This document shows, piece by piece, positions 22,228-33,841 of a DNA stretch of 64,000 nucleotides (the stretch's first letter is position 1; each line of letters begins with the position of its first letter). A program made the translations under genes and the position numbers. This DNA is from Silene conica (taxonomy: Eukaryota; Streptophyta; Magnoliopsida; Caryophyllales; Caryophyllaceae): positions 33,691,068 through 33,755,067 of the forward strand of contig CM055319.2 of assembly GCA_029255685.2 (NCBI GenBank), written 5' to 3'. A model generated the notes under the pieces. The model was given only the letters and a program-made list of their open reading frames with translations. It searched no databases and was not told the origin of the DNA.

Positions 22228-24075
22228 AGGTGGTGGGAATGGTAACTTTCAGAAGAACCTTGCCGCTATCAGGGAAACCAAGGTAGTGGGAATGGTAACT
22301 TTCAGAAGAACCTTGCCGAGGCCAGTAATCAAAGTGGAGCTGCATTTGTCAATCAGAGTGCAACCAAGAAGAGTGGGACCTTATTCATGATGGGTAAGGA
22401 GGCTGTTGAACAAGATGCACATGTTGTCACTGGTACATTCCTTTTACATTCTTTTCCTACTTTCGTTTTGTTTGATTGAGGTGCATCGCATTGATTCATA
22501 TCTGCGGAGCATGCTAGAGCTATAGGACTTGATGTATATGATATTATAGCTGATTCTGTAACTATACCATCTGGAGAGTCTATAACTTGTAATAGAGTCT
22601 ATAGCAATGTAATGATCCGAGTAGGTGCTGTGAGTTTTGAGTCGAACTTGAAAGAGTTTCCTTTGGGGGGCTTTGAGGTGATACTGGGAATGGATTGGCT
22701 GAAGAAGTATAAGGCCTACATCGATTGTTACTAAGGGAAAATTACTCTGAGAGGACCTAAGGGGGTGATAGTGTCTTACAAGGGATATTCTGTGAAGCCT
22801 AAGCTGAAGTTGATAACCATCAATGTCCTGAAGACCTGTTTCAAGAGAGGTGATAAGATGCTGTTATGCCATGTGCGAGATTTGACTGTAGAGAAACCCT
22901 AAATGAGTGATATCGATATTGTCAGAGACTTTGAAGATGTGTTTCCGGAGGAAATTCTTGGGTTACCGCGAAAGAGGGACTTAGACTTTGGCATTGATCT
23001 GAAGCCCGGGGCTGAGCCAATTTCTAAAGCACCTTATCGCATGGGACCTAAGGAATTGGAGTAGCTGAGAAAGAAATTGGATGAGCTAGCAAGCAAGGGG
23101 TATGTGAGACCTAGCGTGTCACCTTGGGAGCACCAGTGTTGTTTGTGAAGAAGAAGGATGGAACCATGAGGCTGTGTGTGGACTATAGGGAGCTCAATAA
23201 TGTGTCGATCAAGAATAGGTATCCTTTATCTCGTATTGATGATATTTTTGACCAGTTGAGTGGGGCTGGTGTGTTTTCCAAGATTGATTTGAGGTCAGGG
23301 TATCATCAGCTGAGAATCAAAGATGCAGACATCCGCAAGACTGCGTTCAGATCAAGGTATGCGCATTATGAATTCGTGGTGATGCCATTTGGTTTGACTA
23401 ATGCACCTGCTTTTTTCATGGATTTGATTAACAGAGTCTTTAGGCTCTATCTGGATCAGTTTTTAGTGGTGTTTATCGATGACATTTTGGTATATTCAAA
23501 GAATAGAGAAGAGCATGCGAAGCATTTGAGCTTAGTGCTGCAGACATTGAGGGATCATCAATTGTATGCCAAGTTGAGTAAGTGCGAATTTTGGCTCGAG
23601 AAAGTTGCTTTTTCTGGGTCATGTGGTGTCTAAGGAGGGTGTTTCTGTTGACCCTAGCAAGATTGAAGCCGTTTCGAAGTGGGAACGACCAAAGAATGTG
23701 GCAGATATTCGAGGTTTCTTGGGTTTGGCTGATTACTATAGGAGATTTGTGAAAGACTTCTCGAAGATATTCAAGCCTATGACTTCATTGATGCGGAAAG
23801 AGAATAGATTTATCTGGGATGAGAGCTGTGAGAAGGCATTTCTAGACCTGAAGGAGCGTCTTACTACAACTCTGATCCTTGCGTTGCCAGAAGGAAGTGA
23901 AAATTTCAAAGTCTATACAGATGCTTCGAAGAAGGGACTGGGATGTGTGCTGATGCAGAATGGGAGAGTGATAGCCTATGCTTCTAGGCAGCTGAAGCCA
24001 TATGAGGAGAATTATCCGACGCATGATCTGGAGCTGGGAGCGGTAGTTTTTGCACTTAAGTTGTGGCAACATTAA
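22228..24075 (+). pseudogene. Tekay-like gag-pol pseudogene (gag tail to RNase H)
   Basis: This decayed copy of the chromovirus polyprotein covers the gag tail, protease, reverse transcriptase (FIDD preserved near 23480) and RNase H up to ALKLWQH. It is about 85-90 percent like Tek1 by eye and closer to the fragment at 1-676. Breaks: two TGA stops in the protease active-site region (about 22477 and 22492), TAA near 22732 and 22900, TAG near 23062, a one-base deletion near 23128 and a one-base insertion near 23610. A 37-bp gag segment is duplicated at its left end (22228-22264 and 22281-22317). It stops at 24075, where the CACTA sequence begins, so integrase is missing. Confidence 0.9.
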
Positions 24076-24124
24076 TTACTAAAGCAATTTACTAAAAAAT
24101 AAAGAAAAGTTTGCGGTAACTTAC

Positions 24125-25112
24125 AAAGAATTCTTTCGATTTCGTTGACACCCATCCCTTTTTGGCATGCTTCTTGGTCTTCTCGAGCAAAACCAAGGCG
24201 GATGGTACATCTCTCTCATCTTGTCTTGCCTACAATTTAAATCGTAAACACTTGTTAAAAAAGCACTCAAATCAAATGACAGACAATTGTTAAAAAATTA
24301 CTCAAATCGATAAAAAGTGAAGTAAAACTATGAAATTACCATTTCATCCATAATCTGGAGGGTGTTTCTACGACCCATTGTATGAGTACCTAAGGCCTTG
24401 CCTTTTTCGGTACTTCCGGACATCCTATTGGCGATGTTCTTTTCGGATGAGGTCTTAAACTTTGGATCTGCGATGGGTCTATCCAGAATCTGTTGGTGTA
24501 TATCAGCCGGTATCCAAGATGGCATGTGCTCCACATCTTTCTTGGAAGCCCGGTGGACCATTCTGCGTAGGCGTTCTTTCATTATGTCAGTCCAAGCGTC
24601 CTTCACCGCATCTCTGTCACGGGGATGAAAGGTAACATGTTTCTGTTTCAAAAAATAATATAGTTAGAAAATAAATAAATAATGAAACGAAAATAGATAA
24701 TAAATAATGAAACATAAATAGGTAATAGTTAATAAAAACCTCAAACCAATCCCACCATTCCTTCTTCAACGCATCCGATGCATGTGACCAGCTCGGCGCA
24801 AATTCCTTGTAGTTAGAGATAATGGTCAAGGTTATAAGATCAGAGACTTCTTTGTGACTGAACCTGAAAAAGAGTTGAAATTGAAAATAAAATAATCAAT
24901 AAGTAATCAAATTATAGTCAATATATATACGATCAATAACTAAACAAATGAGATACTTACCACATGCCGCCATCATAGTCAGTAGGATCGAGGTGTAGTC
25001 GACGTATAGGCTGAGGCTGAGGCTGAGGAGGAGCATGCATGTCCTCGTCACTAGCTCTCGCTCGTCCTTCAACCTGACGACTACCACTACCTCGTCGTCT
25101 TCCGCCCCACAT
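24125..25112 (-). pseudogene. En/Spm-type plant transposase-associated gene, 5' four exons
   Basis: On the minus strand an ATG at 25112 opens exon 1 (25112-24961). Exons 2 (24863-24740), 3 (24642-24340) and 4 (24229-24125) follow. Each intron has GT...AG borders, and the lengths 152, 124, 303 and 105 keep one frame, so splicing is well supported. The product starts MWGGRRRGSGSR, has a Pro-Gln repeat, then a Trp-rich segment, a basic region and a segment (around SEKNIANRMSG and GTHTMGRR) typical of the plant Ptta/En/Spm transposase-like family (Transposase_24). The 3' end is lost after a donor at 24124, so about 228 codons remain. It is called a pseudogene because of the truncation; no internal stop is seen. 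Confidence 0.75.
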
Positions 25113-25556
25113 ATTATCAAACTAATATAGCAACAATTAGAAAGGAACGCTTTACACAATTAATAACTTAAATAAGAAAGGTAATAAGATGATTTCATTG
25201 ATATTAAGGCATACGACATCTACAAATTAACGTAGGATGAACACAGTAATATCAAGAAATACAAGATTATCAAATCTAATAGATAGAAGTCCTAATCATC
25301 ATCATCACTTAAACAATTTATTCCTATATCCTTACAAAGAGAATCTATATAATGTATTTCGAGAACAATAGGGAAATGCTGCCCAATTTCCGTCTCATTA
25401 CAATCAAGAAAATATACGAGTGTTTACCACCTAAATGGCATGAAAGATTCAAAGACAGTCCCAAAACGGGGACTATTCAACAATTACACCTAATGTGTAA
25501 TTATTGAACGGGTACTATTCAAAAATATACTAAACAAATCAACAACACTAACAATC
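25113..25556. other. CACTA internal non-coding segment
   Basis: This AT-rich sequence lies upstream of the minus-strand gene. A short inverted repeat is visible around ACGGGGACTATTCAACAATT and TAATTATTGAACGGGTACT (about 25474-25520). I see no ORF. Confidence 0.5.
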
Positions 25557-25571
25557 AACATCACGGCATAT
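25557..25571. repeat. LINE target site duplication, left copy (15 bp)
   Basis: AACATCACGGCATAT is repeated after the LINE poly(A) tail at 58052-58066. The first A could belong to the tail. Confidence 0.9.
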
Positions 25572-25660
25572 ACCTCTAATATTTCTCTACATTAGCAAAT
25601 ACTTAATGTAGAGATAGAAAGAGAAAAAAACAACGGAATAAGATTTGCTAATCCCTAGAA

Positions 25661-26754
25661 ATGGCGGTTATGCAGTTTAGCAGTAATCAAGCTCAAAATG
25701 GTGCAGGATCTTCCTCGTCTTCAACAAATAAGAAAAATAATAACAATAAGAATAATAGTAATACTGGTAAAACAACAAAAACTCCAAAAATTAATAGTAA
25801 TCATAATAATCAAAAATCAAACAAAAATACTTCTAATAATGAGAATGAAGCTGGATTCAATAAGGAACTACCAAAAACAGCAGATGCTCATCGAATGCGA
25901 ACTGTGGCTGATATTGTAGGTATTCCTGGATTGAATCTTACGGAGGAGAGTGTGGATGAAGACTTGAATGATTGGATGCAGAGGAAAAGTGGAAGGGATA
26001 TTCCAATAATGGAAACAATTCTGGAAGAAGAGCCTAATCTAATCCAATTCTCTGCAGAGGATATTAAAGAGGAGGTAGATATTTGGTCTAATTCTGTTTA
26101 TTGTTACATTTTAGGAGCTAATCCTCCATGGGGTGTGATTGAGGATTTTATATTTCATATTTGGAGAGAGTATGCTGTGGATCGGGTTTCGTTTTTAAAT
26201 AATGGGATATTTGTTGTCCGATTTCATAAATTGGAGCATAAAGAAGAAGTGCTACAGGTTGGGCATTTTATGTTTGAAAACAAGCCTTTGATTGTAAAAT
26301 CGTGGGATGGGAATACTGACTTGGTTAAGGGGAAGGAGACTCTGGTTCCAGTTTGGATTAAGATGACAGGGATCCCTATAAAATTCCGGGGGTGTTTGCC
26401 AAAAATTGCAGGGATTGTTGGGAAATTAGTGAAGATGGATGATATTACTAATGATAGAATTAGATTGTCCTTTGCAAGGGTGATGGTAGAAGTAGAAATG
26501 GATCAGAAAGTTGTTAACAGTGTCAACTTTTTGGATGAAAATGGGAAGGTAGTTGTTGTTGCGTTTGACTATGAATGGAGGCCAGTTACTTGTGAGAAAT
26601 GTAGAGGTCTGGGACATGATCAGAGTAACTGTAGGAGATGAAGGAGGCGTGAGGGTGGTAAGGTGGTAGCTAAGACTCAGCAAGTCTGGAAACCCAAACC
26701 AGTTGTGCCAGTTGGTCCTACTGTTCCAGTTGTTGAAGCAAACTCCATTTTTAC
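25661..26754 (+). pseudogene. LINE ORF1 (zinc-knuckle RNA-binding protein), first part
   Basis: The ATG at 25661 opens a Ser/Asn/Lys-rich N-terminus. A DUF4283-like region (about residues 130-300) and a zinc knuckle CEKCRGLGHDQSNC at 311-324 (CX2CX4HX4C) follow. In plant L1 elements this protein binds the element RNA. A TGA at 26639-26641 follows the knuckle; the same frame then runs on, Pro-rich, until LARD1 interrupts it at 26755. The remainder is at 54410-54623 with a further in-frame TGA near 54498. The ORF1 stop TAG (54621-54623) overlaps the ORF2 start. Confidence 0.8.
26750..26754. repeat. Target site duplication of LARD1, left copy (TTTAC)
   Basis: Repeated at 54405-54409. Confidence 0.95.
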
Positions 26755-27047
26755 TGTAATACCCCGTATTTATTTCATTTATTATTAATTATTTTGAGAA
26801 TGATGTTAGCTTTTCGAACATTGATATTCGATAGTTAACTTATCAAGTAAGCATTGTTATATTTTATACGATGTTAGTAATGGTCGAGTTGCGAATTAGA
26901 AGGATACCGTGTTTAAGTATGAGACGAGATTTGGGCCTCGAGTTTTGTGTCAAGGCTGGAAAAGCCCAGCTTGATAACACACACACAAACCCACACTCAC
27001 TCAAACTCACGCTCACCCAAACTCAACAAAATCTATCTGCCACCCTC

Positions 27048-27083
27048 TTATAAACCCCTCTTGTAACCCTAACCCTAACCCTA
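27048..27083 (+). promoter_or_regulatory. LARD1 LTR TATA box and telomere-like repeats
   Basis: TTATAAA is followed within 15 bases by about three AACCCT units, close to the expected transcription start. In the 3' LTR the same place (about 51539-51563) has the TATA box and one unit fewer of spacer. AAACCCTAA-type teloboxes occur in plant promoters; a role here is conjecture. Confidence 0.45.
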
Positions 27084-29294
27084 GAACGCCTCTCTCACAT
27101 TCACAAACAGACTGCCGTCATCTCTGGTTGCTAGGAGGAGGGATTACTTGGTGGTTTAGGGTTGATCTAAGTGGTTCGTTTTGCATCTGAAAACGGGTAC
27201 ACACAACCTTTCTCTGTTTTTCCAGTTTTCTGTCCAACTTCAATTCGTAATTTCGTGTGTATAATCATGCTTTTAGATAATGATCTTTGTGTAGTTTTAG
27301 TCCATGAGGTTCAGTAGTTATTTTTGGGTCAGAGTTGAGTGACCGTTGGTCACGGTAGGCCGTCGTTTGTGGTGGTTTAACCCTCCTTTCAGAGTCGGGT
27401 TTACAGTGGTTTTATTATCGTGTTGTATGGGGGTGTTTGTGTCTTGATTCTTTTTATAGTCTGATTATATTTTGTATGTTTGTAAGAGTCGTTTGAAAGG
27501 TGGTAGTCAGGGGTTCATGTGGTGGTTGTTGCGGTGGTTGTTGTTGTGTCGTGTTAGTACTACAGTAGGTTTCGAATTGGGGTTATGTTGACGATGAGTC
27601 GTTTTCCGAATAGAGTCTGAACAAGAACGACTTTGACACTGTAAATTTGTTCCAATCCTTTTTACAATCGTCATGGATGTAAGGGTAGATTGTTAGAAGG
27701 TAGTACGAAGTCTGTGGTGGTGGATCTTACGGTGGTTCGTGGTTGTTGTGGGTGAATTTAAAATGGGTTTTGTTTTGTTACCAAAATCGTAAAACCGAGT
27801 GTAGTGGTGGTGTCACTGGGTTCATTGCGTCTGTTTGGTGTCGTGGTAGGCTAACGACGGACACAGACCTCCTCCCTGGAACCACCGTGGCTCAGAGGCG
27901 AGCCTGGTGGTGCCAGTGGGGAAGCCGGTGGCTGCGGTCGGTGGTAGGGGCGGTGGTTGACAAGGGGTCGCATGCTGTTTTCGGTGTTTCGGTGTTTCGC
28001 GAATTGTCGAGCTGTTCGTGTTGAATTGATGCGTGGTTATATGGCCGTGTGTTAATTGTTATTTAAGTATTGTTAATTTTATTATTAGTATTATTTTATT
28101 ATTATTTCTATTAGTATTATTAATACTATTACTAATACTAATTATCATTGTTCTTTTTATAATTATTTTTCCTACTATTATTATTATTATTGGTCAATTA
28201 TTATGGTGATTTTATAATGATAGGATAATAATGTTACTCACATTGATATTATTAATGTTAAGTATGCTATGGACAAATATTATAATTGTATATCATGGTC
28301 ATTAATATTTAAGTTATTATTATTGTTATTATTACTAATCGTGTTATTAGCAGTTGGTATGGTTCATATTATTGTTGATGAACATTGTGATTATTATTTG
28401 GTAATAATTGGTCATGTGAATTCCTGCCATATTTAGTAAGTCTATGTATATTAATTCCATATTTAGTAAGCTGATAATTGCCTGATGAAGATTGATACGA
28501 GTACTGAGATATTGTTAATTGGTGCGTAAATGAGTATGTCGATATGTATGATTACAGTGTGTGATAAGTGTATCAATTATAAGCATGATGAATGAGTTTT
28601 AGTAATGATGTTAGAGTATGGATGGAAGTTAATAGTAAGTACTAATTATAGGAACTGAGCTCGAAGTGGAATTCTCTAGCAGTTGTTCAATTGCCTTTCT
28701 GCAAATTGAGGTAGGGGAAAATCTATGACTGTGATCGTGATCTGACATGAGGACACTCAGTATCTGATTGATATATTTAATTGTGATATATTGTGATTGA
28801 TTGCCTATTACTGCTTATTGTGGAGAACGGAGGTTTGAAATGGGTCTTGTGATATGGTTCTTGTGATAAGGGACTTGTGATATGGCCATGGGAGGTGTGG
28901 TGTGATGGAAGTGTGGTGTGATGGAAGGAGGGGTGTGATGGAGGTGAAGTGGATGATTGGGGCTTGTGATATGGAGATGGAGGAGGATGCATTTTTACTG
29001 TTGTTTATGTCTTATTTACCTTTCTACTCAACCTCGTGGTTGACCCTGTGTATTCGTGTGACACCTACGATCATCCGAAATGGGGAGTAGATTCTACAGG
29101 TCAGTGACAGATGGATTGGGAGCTTGGGCATGGAGAGAGACATAGCTTGGACCTACTTAGAGTTAGATCACACTTAGATATCTTCAGTTGTACTTTTATT
29201 TTTATCAAAGTTTAGACCTCGTAGTTGTTGTAATATCAAAGTTTAAATTTTATCAAATAAAGTGCCCTGGTCGTGTTACTTTGTTATTTACTAC

Positions 29295-29363
29295 CTCGGT
29301 CATTCCGAGATGGTAACAGTCTTATTTATTTGAAAATGTCTGGCTAAAGGCTCTTAAATAAAT
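29295..29363 (+). other. Two successive hairpins at the LARD1 LTR 3' end
   Basis: CTCGG pairs with CCGAG (29295-29309). ATTTATTT (29324-29331) pairs with AAATAAAT (29356-29363). These sit exactly where Tek1 has CCTGGT/ACCAGG and ATTTACC/GGTAAAT. Confidence 0.6.
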
Positions 29364-29378
29364 GGGGGTGTTACAAAG

Positions 29379-29390
29379 TGGTATCAGAGC
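29379..29390 (+). other. LARD1 primer-binding site (tRNA-iMet type)
   Basis: TGGTATCAGAGC, four bases after the LTR end. Confidence 0.95.
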
Positions 29391-30164
29391 CGACGATCCT
29401 CGGGCCTAAACCAAATGAATAATAATAATGAACATAGGAAGAGTCTAATAAAATGAACCCCGAGATGAAACTGATAGGAGCCCCAAAAAGGAACGGGATT
29501 ATGTGATATTGATGTTTAACTCCTTGTAAGGATGAGTAATTCTGTTGATATTATCATATGTTATGGTAACCTATGTCTAGTGATATGCGGAATGTGTTGC
29601 CCCAAGCCATCAATGACTTGTAGTTAGTGATGTGTTGCAATTGTAAATATTGAGTTATTTGGTTGGTTTTACTTTCAGTTTCGAAATCTTTATCATTTTT
29701 TTTAGGTGACAATGACAATTACAATTTCCACGCTTGTTAGTGATGTGTTGCAATTGTAAATATTGAGTTAATTGCAATGTCCACGCTTCAAATGATATGT
29801 CAACTTGTTTCGGAAGATGAATGGTTGAGTTTCGATGTAGTAATGTGAATTGTAACGGAACCAAAATTTTAAATAAACTTCCAGAATGTTATCTTGTTTG
29901 TACGGGTTGTCTTTTCAAATGTGTTTCATATTTGAGTATAAAAAAAAATTATGTGTGATAACCCCTGAGTTGGGTTTACAATGCTTTTGGTTTTATGTTG
30001 ATGGGAATTATATTTTGAGAGAAATAAATCTTTTAGTTGACAGTAGTCAGATTGTTACTACACAGTCCCGTTTTGACCATCTTTTTGTAACATAATCATT
30101 TAAAATTCGGTTATTGTTTATGATAATTCCAAGTCTACTCTTCAGTATGTTCGTTCACGTTTTC
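29391..30164 (+). other. LARD1 internal region, first part
   Basis: Non-coding. The first 100 bases resemble the Tek1 leader. A phrase TTAGTGATGTGTTGCAATTG is repeated (29624 and 29738). No gag is visible where Tek1 has one. Confidence 0.6.
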
Positions 30165-30169
30165 AAAAT
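30165..30169. repeat. Target site duplication of Cop1, left copy (AAAAT)
   Basis: Repeated at 47611-47615. Confidence 0.9.
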
Positions 30170-30276
30170 TGTTGGGAAATGTGTCCTCAACAATAGTGCG
30201 ATCACGACAATGATAAAATCATTGTCATAAATCTTATATGAATATGCAAGTAAGGGACGATCCGATATTGATTTAG

Positions 30277-30356
30277 TCAACTGACCAACATTAATCGGTA
30301 ATGATTGGCTGACTAGAGTTTGACATTACTGTCGTATGACGGTGGTGGTCAGTTGA
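30277..30356 (+). other. Nested double-stem block in the Cop1 LTR
   Basis: Outer stem: TCAACTGACCA (30277-30287) with TGGTCAGTTGA (30346-30356), perfect over 11 bp. Inner stem: CGGTAATG (30296-30303) with CATTACTG (30324-30331), with one G-T pair. Equivalents with changed but pairing stems are in the Cop2 LTR and the solo LTR. Confidence 0.75.
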
Positions 30357-30971
30357 TCCCTTTAGGTCACACCTATAGGACAGACCCCTTAAATAATATA
30401 TCGATTAATTGTATAGGATACAGATTGATCGATATTCTTAAAACCGTATATCGAGAATTCAGAGGTTGAATCTTAAAGTAAGATTTATATTTGAAATTGA
30501 AATGTATCGATTATCAAATATTAAACGATATTTTAGAAATATCGAAATTAGTATAATGAATGGTTCATGGTTATAACAAACGTTGTTAATATATATCGTA
30601 TCGACGATTATTATGATAACTATATGTTGGGACAGTAATTTCGAATTACTTAATTATTTGTTAAATATGATTTAATTAATTTAGAAATATTATTTATGTG
30701 ATAAATTTATATTTTAAATTAATACAATTATTATGTCACATGAGATGTCACATAATTGTACAAATTATAAATCGCAAAATGAAAGTGCATTTTACGATTA
30801 TAGGTGCCGGTTTATTGATGATGTTTTATGGGTTTAAAATGTAAAATTAATACCCTAAAAACATAATGATTAATAGCCCTAATGCCTATGGTTATGGGTA
30901 AGACAAAATTGGCTCTTACTCTACCCTAGGCCTTGTCTTACACGACACACCCAACCCCATGCATCCCACTC

Positions 30972-30979
30972 TATTTATA
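30972..30979 (+). promoter_or_regulatory. Cop1 LTR TATA box
   Basis: TATTTATA about 800 bp into the LTR. Position-based inference. Confidence 0.45.
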
Positions 30980-31397
30980 TGGGGTGCTTGTCATATGCTA
31001 AGGCTAATAAAAAGTTGGCTATTTTTCTAGTGTAAAGAAAATTTTGATAACCTCTAAATATTATCTACATAATATCCTTTAGAATACTAATAGAAGTATT
31101 AGTACACGGTTTTAATATTACCGATTCCGTCACCTAGCTCGTGCTCATGCTTCGGTGTTTAAGGGTAGGTCTTGGGTGCAACGTAAAGGAGGCAAGCTAT
31201 TTTGGTTGCTCCGTGGAGGATCGTCCTAGCACACATTTGGACCGGTTGTAAGAATCCGTTTCTTTAACATTTCCGCATTTCGTTTTTGCATGCATAAGAT
31301 TAAGATCGACTAATTTATTAATATGAGTTTAATAAATAAAATAATTAGTAAGACTACATTATTAGGATAACAAGTATGAATCTCGTTTTCCTTCAAG

Positions 31398-31409
31398 TGG
31401 TATCAGAGC
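31398..31409 (+). other. Cop1 primer-binding site (tRNA-iMet type)
   Basis: TGGTATCAGAGC two bases after the LTR end. Confidence 0.95.
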
Positions 31410-33841
31410 ATTAGGTTGCTTGCATGCAACTCGATTTTTACGTTTTTGCGAGAAATACGATTCTAATTAAAACGAAAATGAGTAGTACATATAGGATATG
31501 CACGAAAATCATATTGCATGTATACTTTTTGGTCTTAAAATAGTTTTAAGTCATTTTGATGATTTATGGAATAATATTGTTCATCATTGTAATTAAAATG
31601 TTTAATTTATGCTTAAAATCGGTTAAAAATGTTTTATTATCGGAAAAATAGCTAAATAATATTTCTGGCCATGAATTTTAAATATGTTCTCACATGCATT
31701 TAACATATTATGAATATATAATTTTCGAAATTATTTAAGTTTTATGAATGGTTTATGAATTTTTATGGGATAAATAGTTATATTATGAATTTAACTATAA
31801 AATTTTTGGTAGATGTCACATGCAATATATATAATATATGATAAATTTTTCAGAAATTTTTCGTTTATATTGCATGAATATTGATTTTTATCGTAAAAAT
31901 CGTAATATTAGTGACATATTTTAGCTTAAATAGTTTAAGTTCGAATTTGACCATAAAAATTTAATATAGTGTCACATATATTATTTCTAGCATGCATGTG
32001 AATTTTGAGCTATTAATCTCGAATTTTGCATGAGAAATGATTTTAATCGATAAAAGCGCGTAATATATGGCATGAATTATTAAAAATAGTAAAAGTTACT
32101 TAAATGATCAGAAAAATTCACCCATATTAGTCATATTATATATGATCATCAACATATTTTTATTTGGTGCCAAAAGTTTCTGAAATTTTAATTTAAATTT
32201 TAAAAGGTTAAAATTGGAGATTGAGTGTTGGAGGAGTCATAATTATTTTTTCAGGTCTTAAACAGTGTGCATCTGATTTTTCCTTGCATTTGCAGATACT
32301 TTGAGTGTCTAGGAAGATGTAAAAATTATATTGGTATTTTATTTCATAATTTTTGAAATAGTCTTGAATTTTTCAATTAATTATGTATGTACACGGCATA
32401 TTTTACGAAATAAAAGGGTATATTTCGAAAATATTTAAGTTTTAAGGATCTGAAATTTTAGAAATTTTTCAGTATGTTCAAAATTTTGAATTTTGAATTT
32501 TCGAAATTTTTATGACTCGTTTGATTATTTTAATGCTATTTCCCGTAAAACCGATTAAAACCGAACAATATTAAAATAAAAGTTAAGTTAATTTTCGAAA
32601 ATTGAGTAAGACTAAATTTTGAATCCTAAAATGTGTTAGGAAACTTAACTAAATCATGAATAGTGATTCATAGAGTGTTTAGTGATTTTAAAATTGTTTA
32701 AATCACGTTATTTCATAAAACCATGTTATTACGAATAACAATAATTAAAATGAGTTTAAATAGGACGATTTGGCTTAGGTTTTGCATTTTACATAAGCAT
32801 TGCATATTTAATTATCATTTATGAATGTCATATTTTATTTACGTAATTTTGGAATTATGTAATTTACTTAGTATGGCCTTAGATTTTAATCGATATTTCC
32901 CGTAATGCAAGGGTTTATCGATTCGGTTGTAATTTAATGTGATCTCGTATCACTTTATTTTATTTTATTATTTTTATTTTATAATGTATAAAATAGTTAT
33001 AAAATTTGTAATTATTTATAATTCCGGAGATCCTTGAAGACGGTGCCATTTCGGAAAGGAGTTCCGATCAAGACGGAGTTTGCCTTGGGATGCGTGCCGT
33101 GTGTGAAGTTCAAGGGACCAAAATAGTTGGTTTCCGAATTTGTAATTTACTTTATTTTCTATTTTAGGAAAGGCCATACTAGGGTTTTATTTATGCTTTT
33201 AAGTTTTTATTCTTTTATTTATGCTTATCATGTTTGCATGCATAGCCAAATCGTCATTCATATCATGCATTTCATCGATTTTATCGACCGTGTCAATTAA
33301 ATTATCGATAATTCACCAACTTAGTTCACTTAAAGGAGATAGATAATAAATTGACAAGATCTCTTACGTTATTTAAAAATCGAGACATAGCCTTACCAAA
33401 AAGTAAAGAACCCGCGAAGGATCTTCTTCATAAGGGAGTAGGCTCGGCTAAACCGGGGTGCAAGCCTTATTACGTTGGTGAAGTGGGGTAATATTATTAC
33501 GTTCTCGAAATTTGGTTGATCTCGACGAAGGTATTCGAGCCACCGTAGTGGTAATAAGTTCGGGCTAAGATAAGAATTAGTGTAATTTTATCGACCGAGA
33601 GTTCTAAAAGTAGAATTGATTAAGGGGTTAATCTACCGAGTCACATTAATGAGGGATGTATCGGCTAAACCGTGCCCGAGTTAGTGTGTATTTGGGTCTC
33701 GGGATCATTTACTTAAATTGGGTAAGAGATCATTAAGTAGATGCATAACTTGTTTAAATTTACAAGTTTAACTATTAAAACGATAATTGTATTTAAATTC
33801 CTTTATTTTATTGTAGTTCTTTTTTTACTTTCAATCATCAA
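31410..33841 (+). other. Cop1 leader (2.4 kb, non-coding)
   Basis: This AT-rich stretch has no ORF. Its last 950 bases align with the Cop2 leader: TTCCGGAGATCC...GTTTCCGAATTTGTAAT (33020-33147) and TTAAAGGAGATAGATAATAA (33328 on). Non-coding conservation between two diverged elements suggests a cis-acting role such as packaging or translation. Confidence 0.65.

Larger units (their letters stand above)
26755..29375 (+). repeat. LARD1 5' LTR
   Basis: It begins TGTAATACCCCG and ends GGGGGTGTTACA; 2621 bp. A TATA-like TTATAAA at 27048-27054 is followed by three CCCTAA telomere-like units (27066-27083). The middle (about 28079-28400) is a TTA-rich microsatellite-like stretch. Confidence 0.95.
30170..31395 (+). 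repeat. Cop1 5' LTR
   Basis: It begins TGTTGGGAAATGTGTCCTC and ends TTTTCCTTCA. A TATA-like TATTTATA is at 30972-30979. It contains the paired-stem block at 30277-30356. Confidence 0.95.

Noticed and set aside
1..22800. One continuous gag-pol copy split by everything between 677 and 22228
   Set aside because: The two fragments overlap in content (both hold gag tail and protease), so they are two copies.
27066..27083. Interstitial telomere or chromosome end
   Set aside because: Only about three units, inside an LTR and present in both LTR copies.
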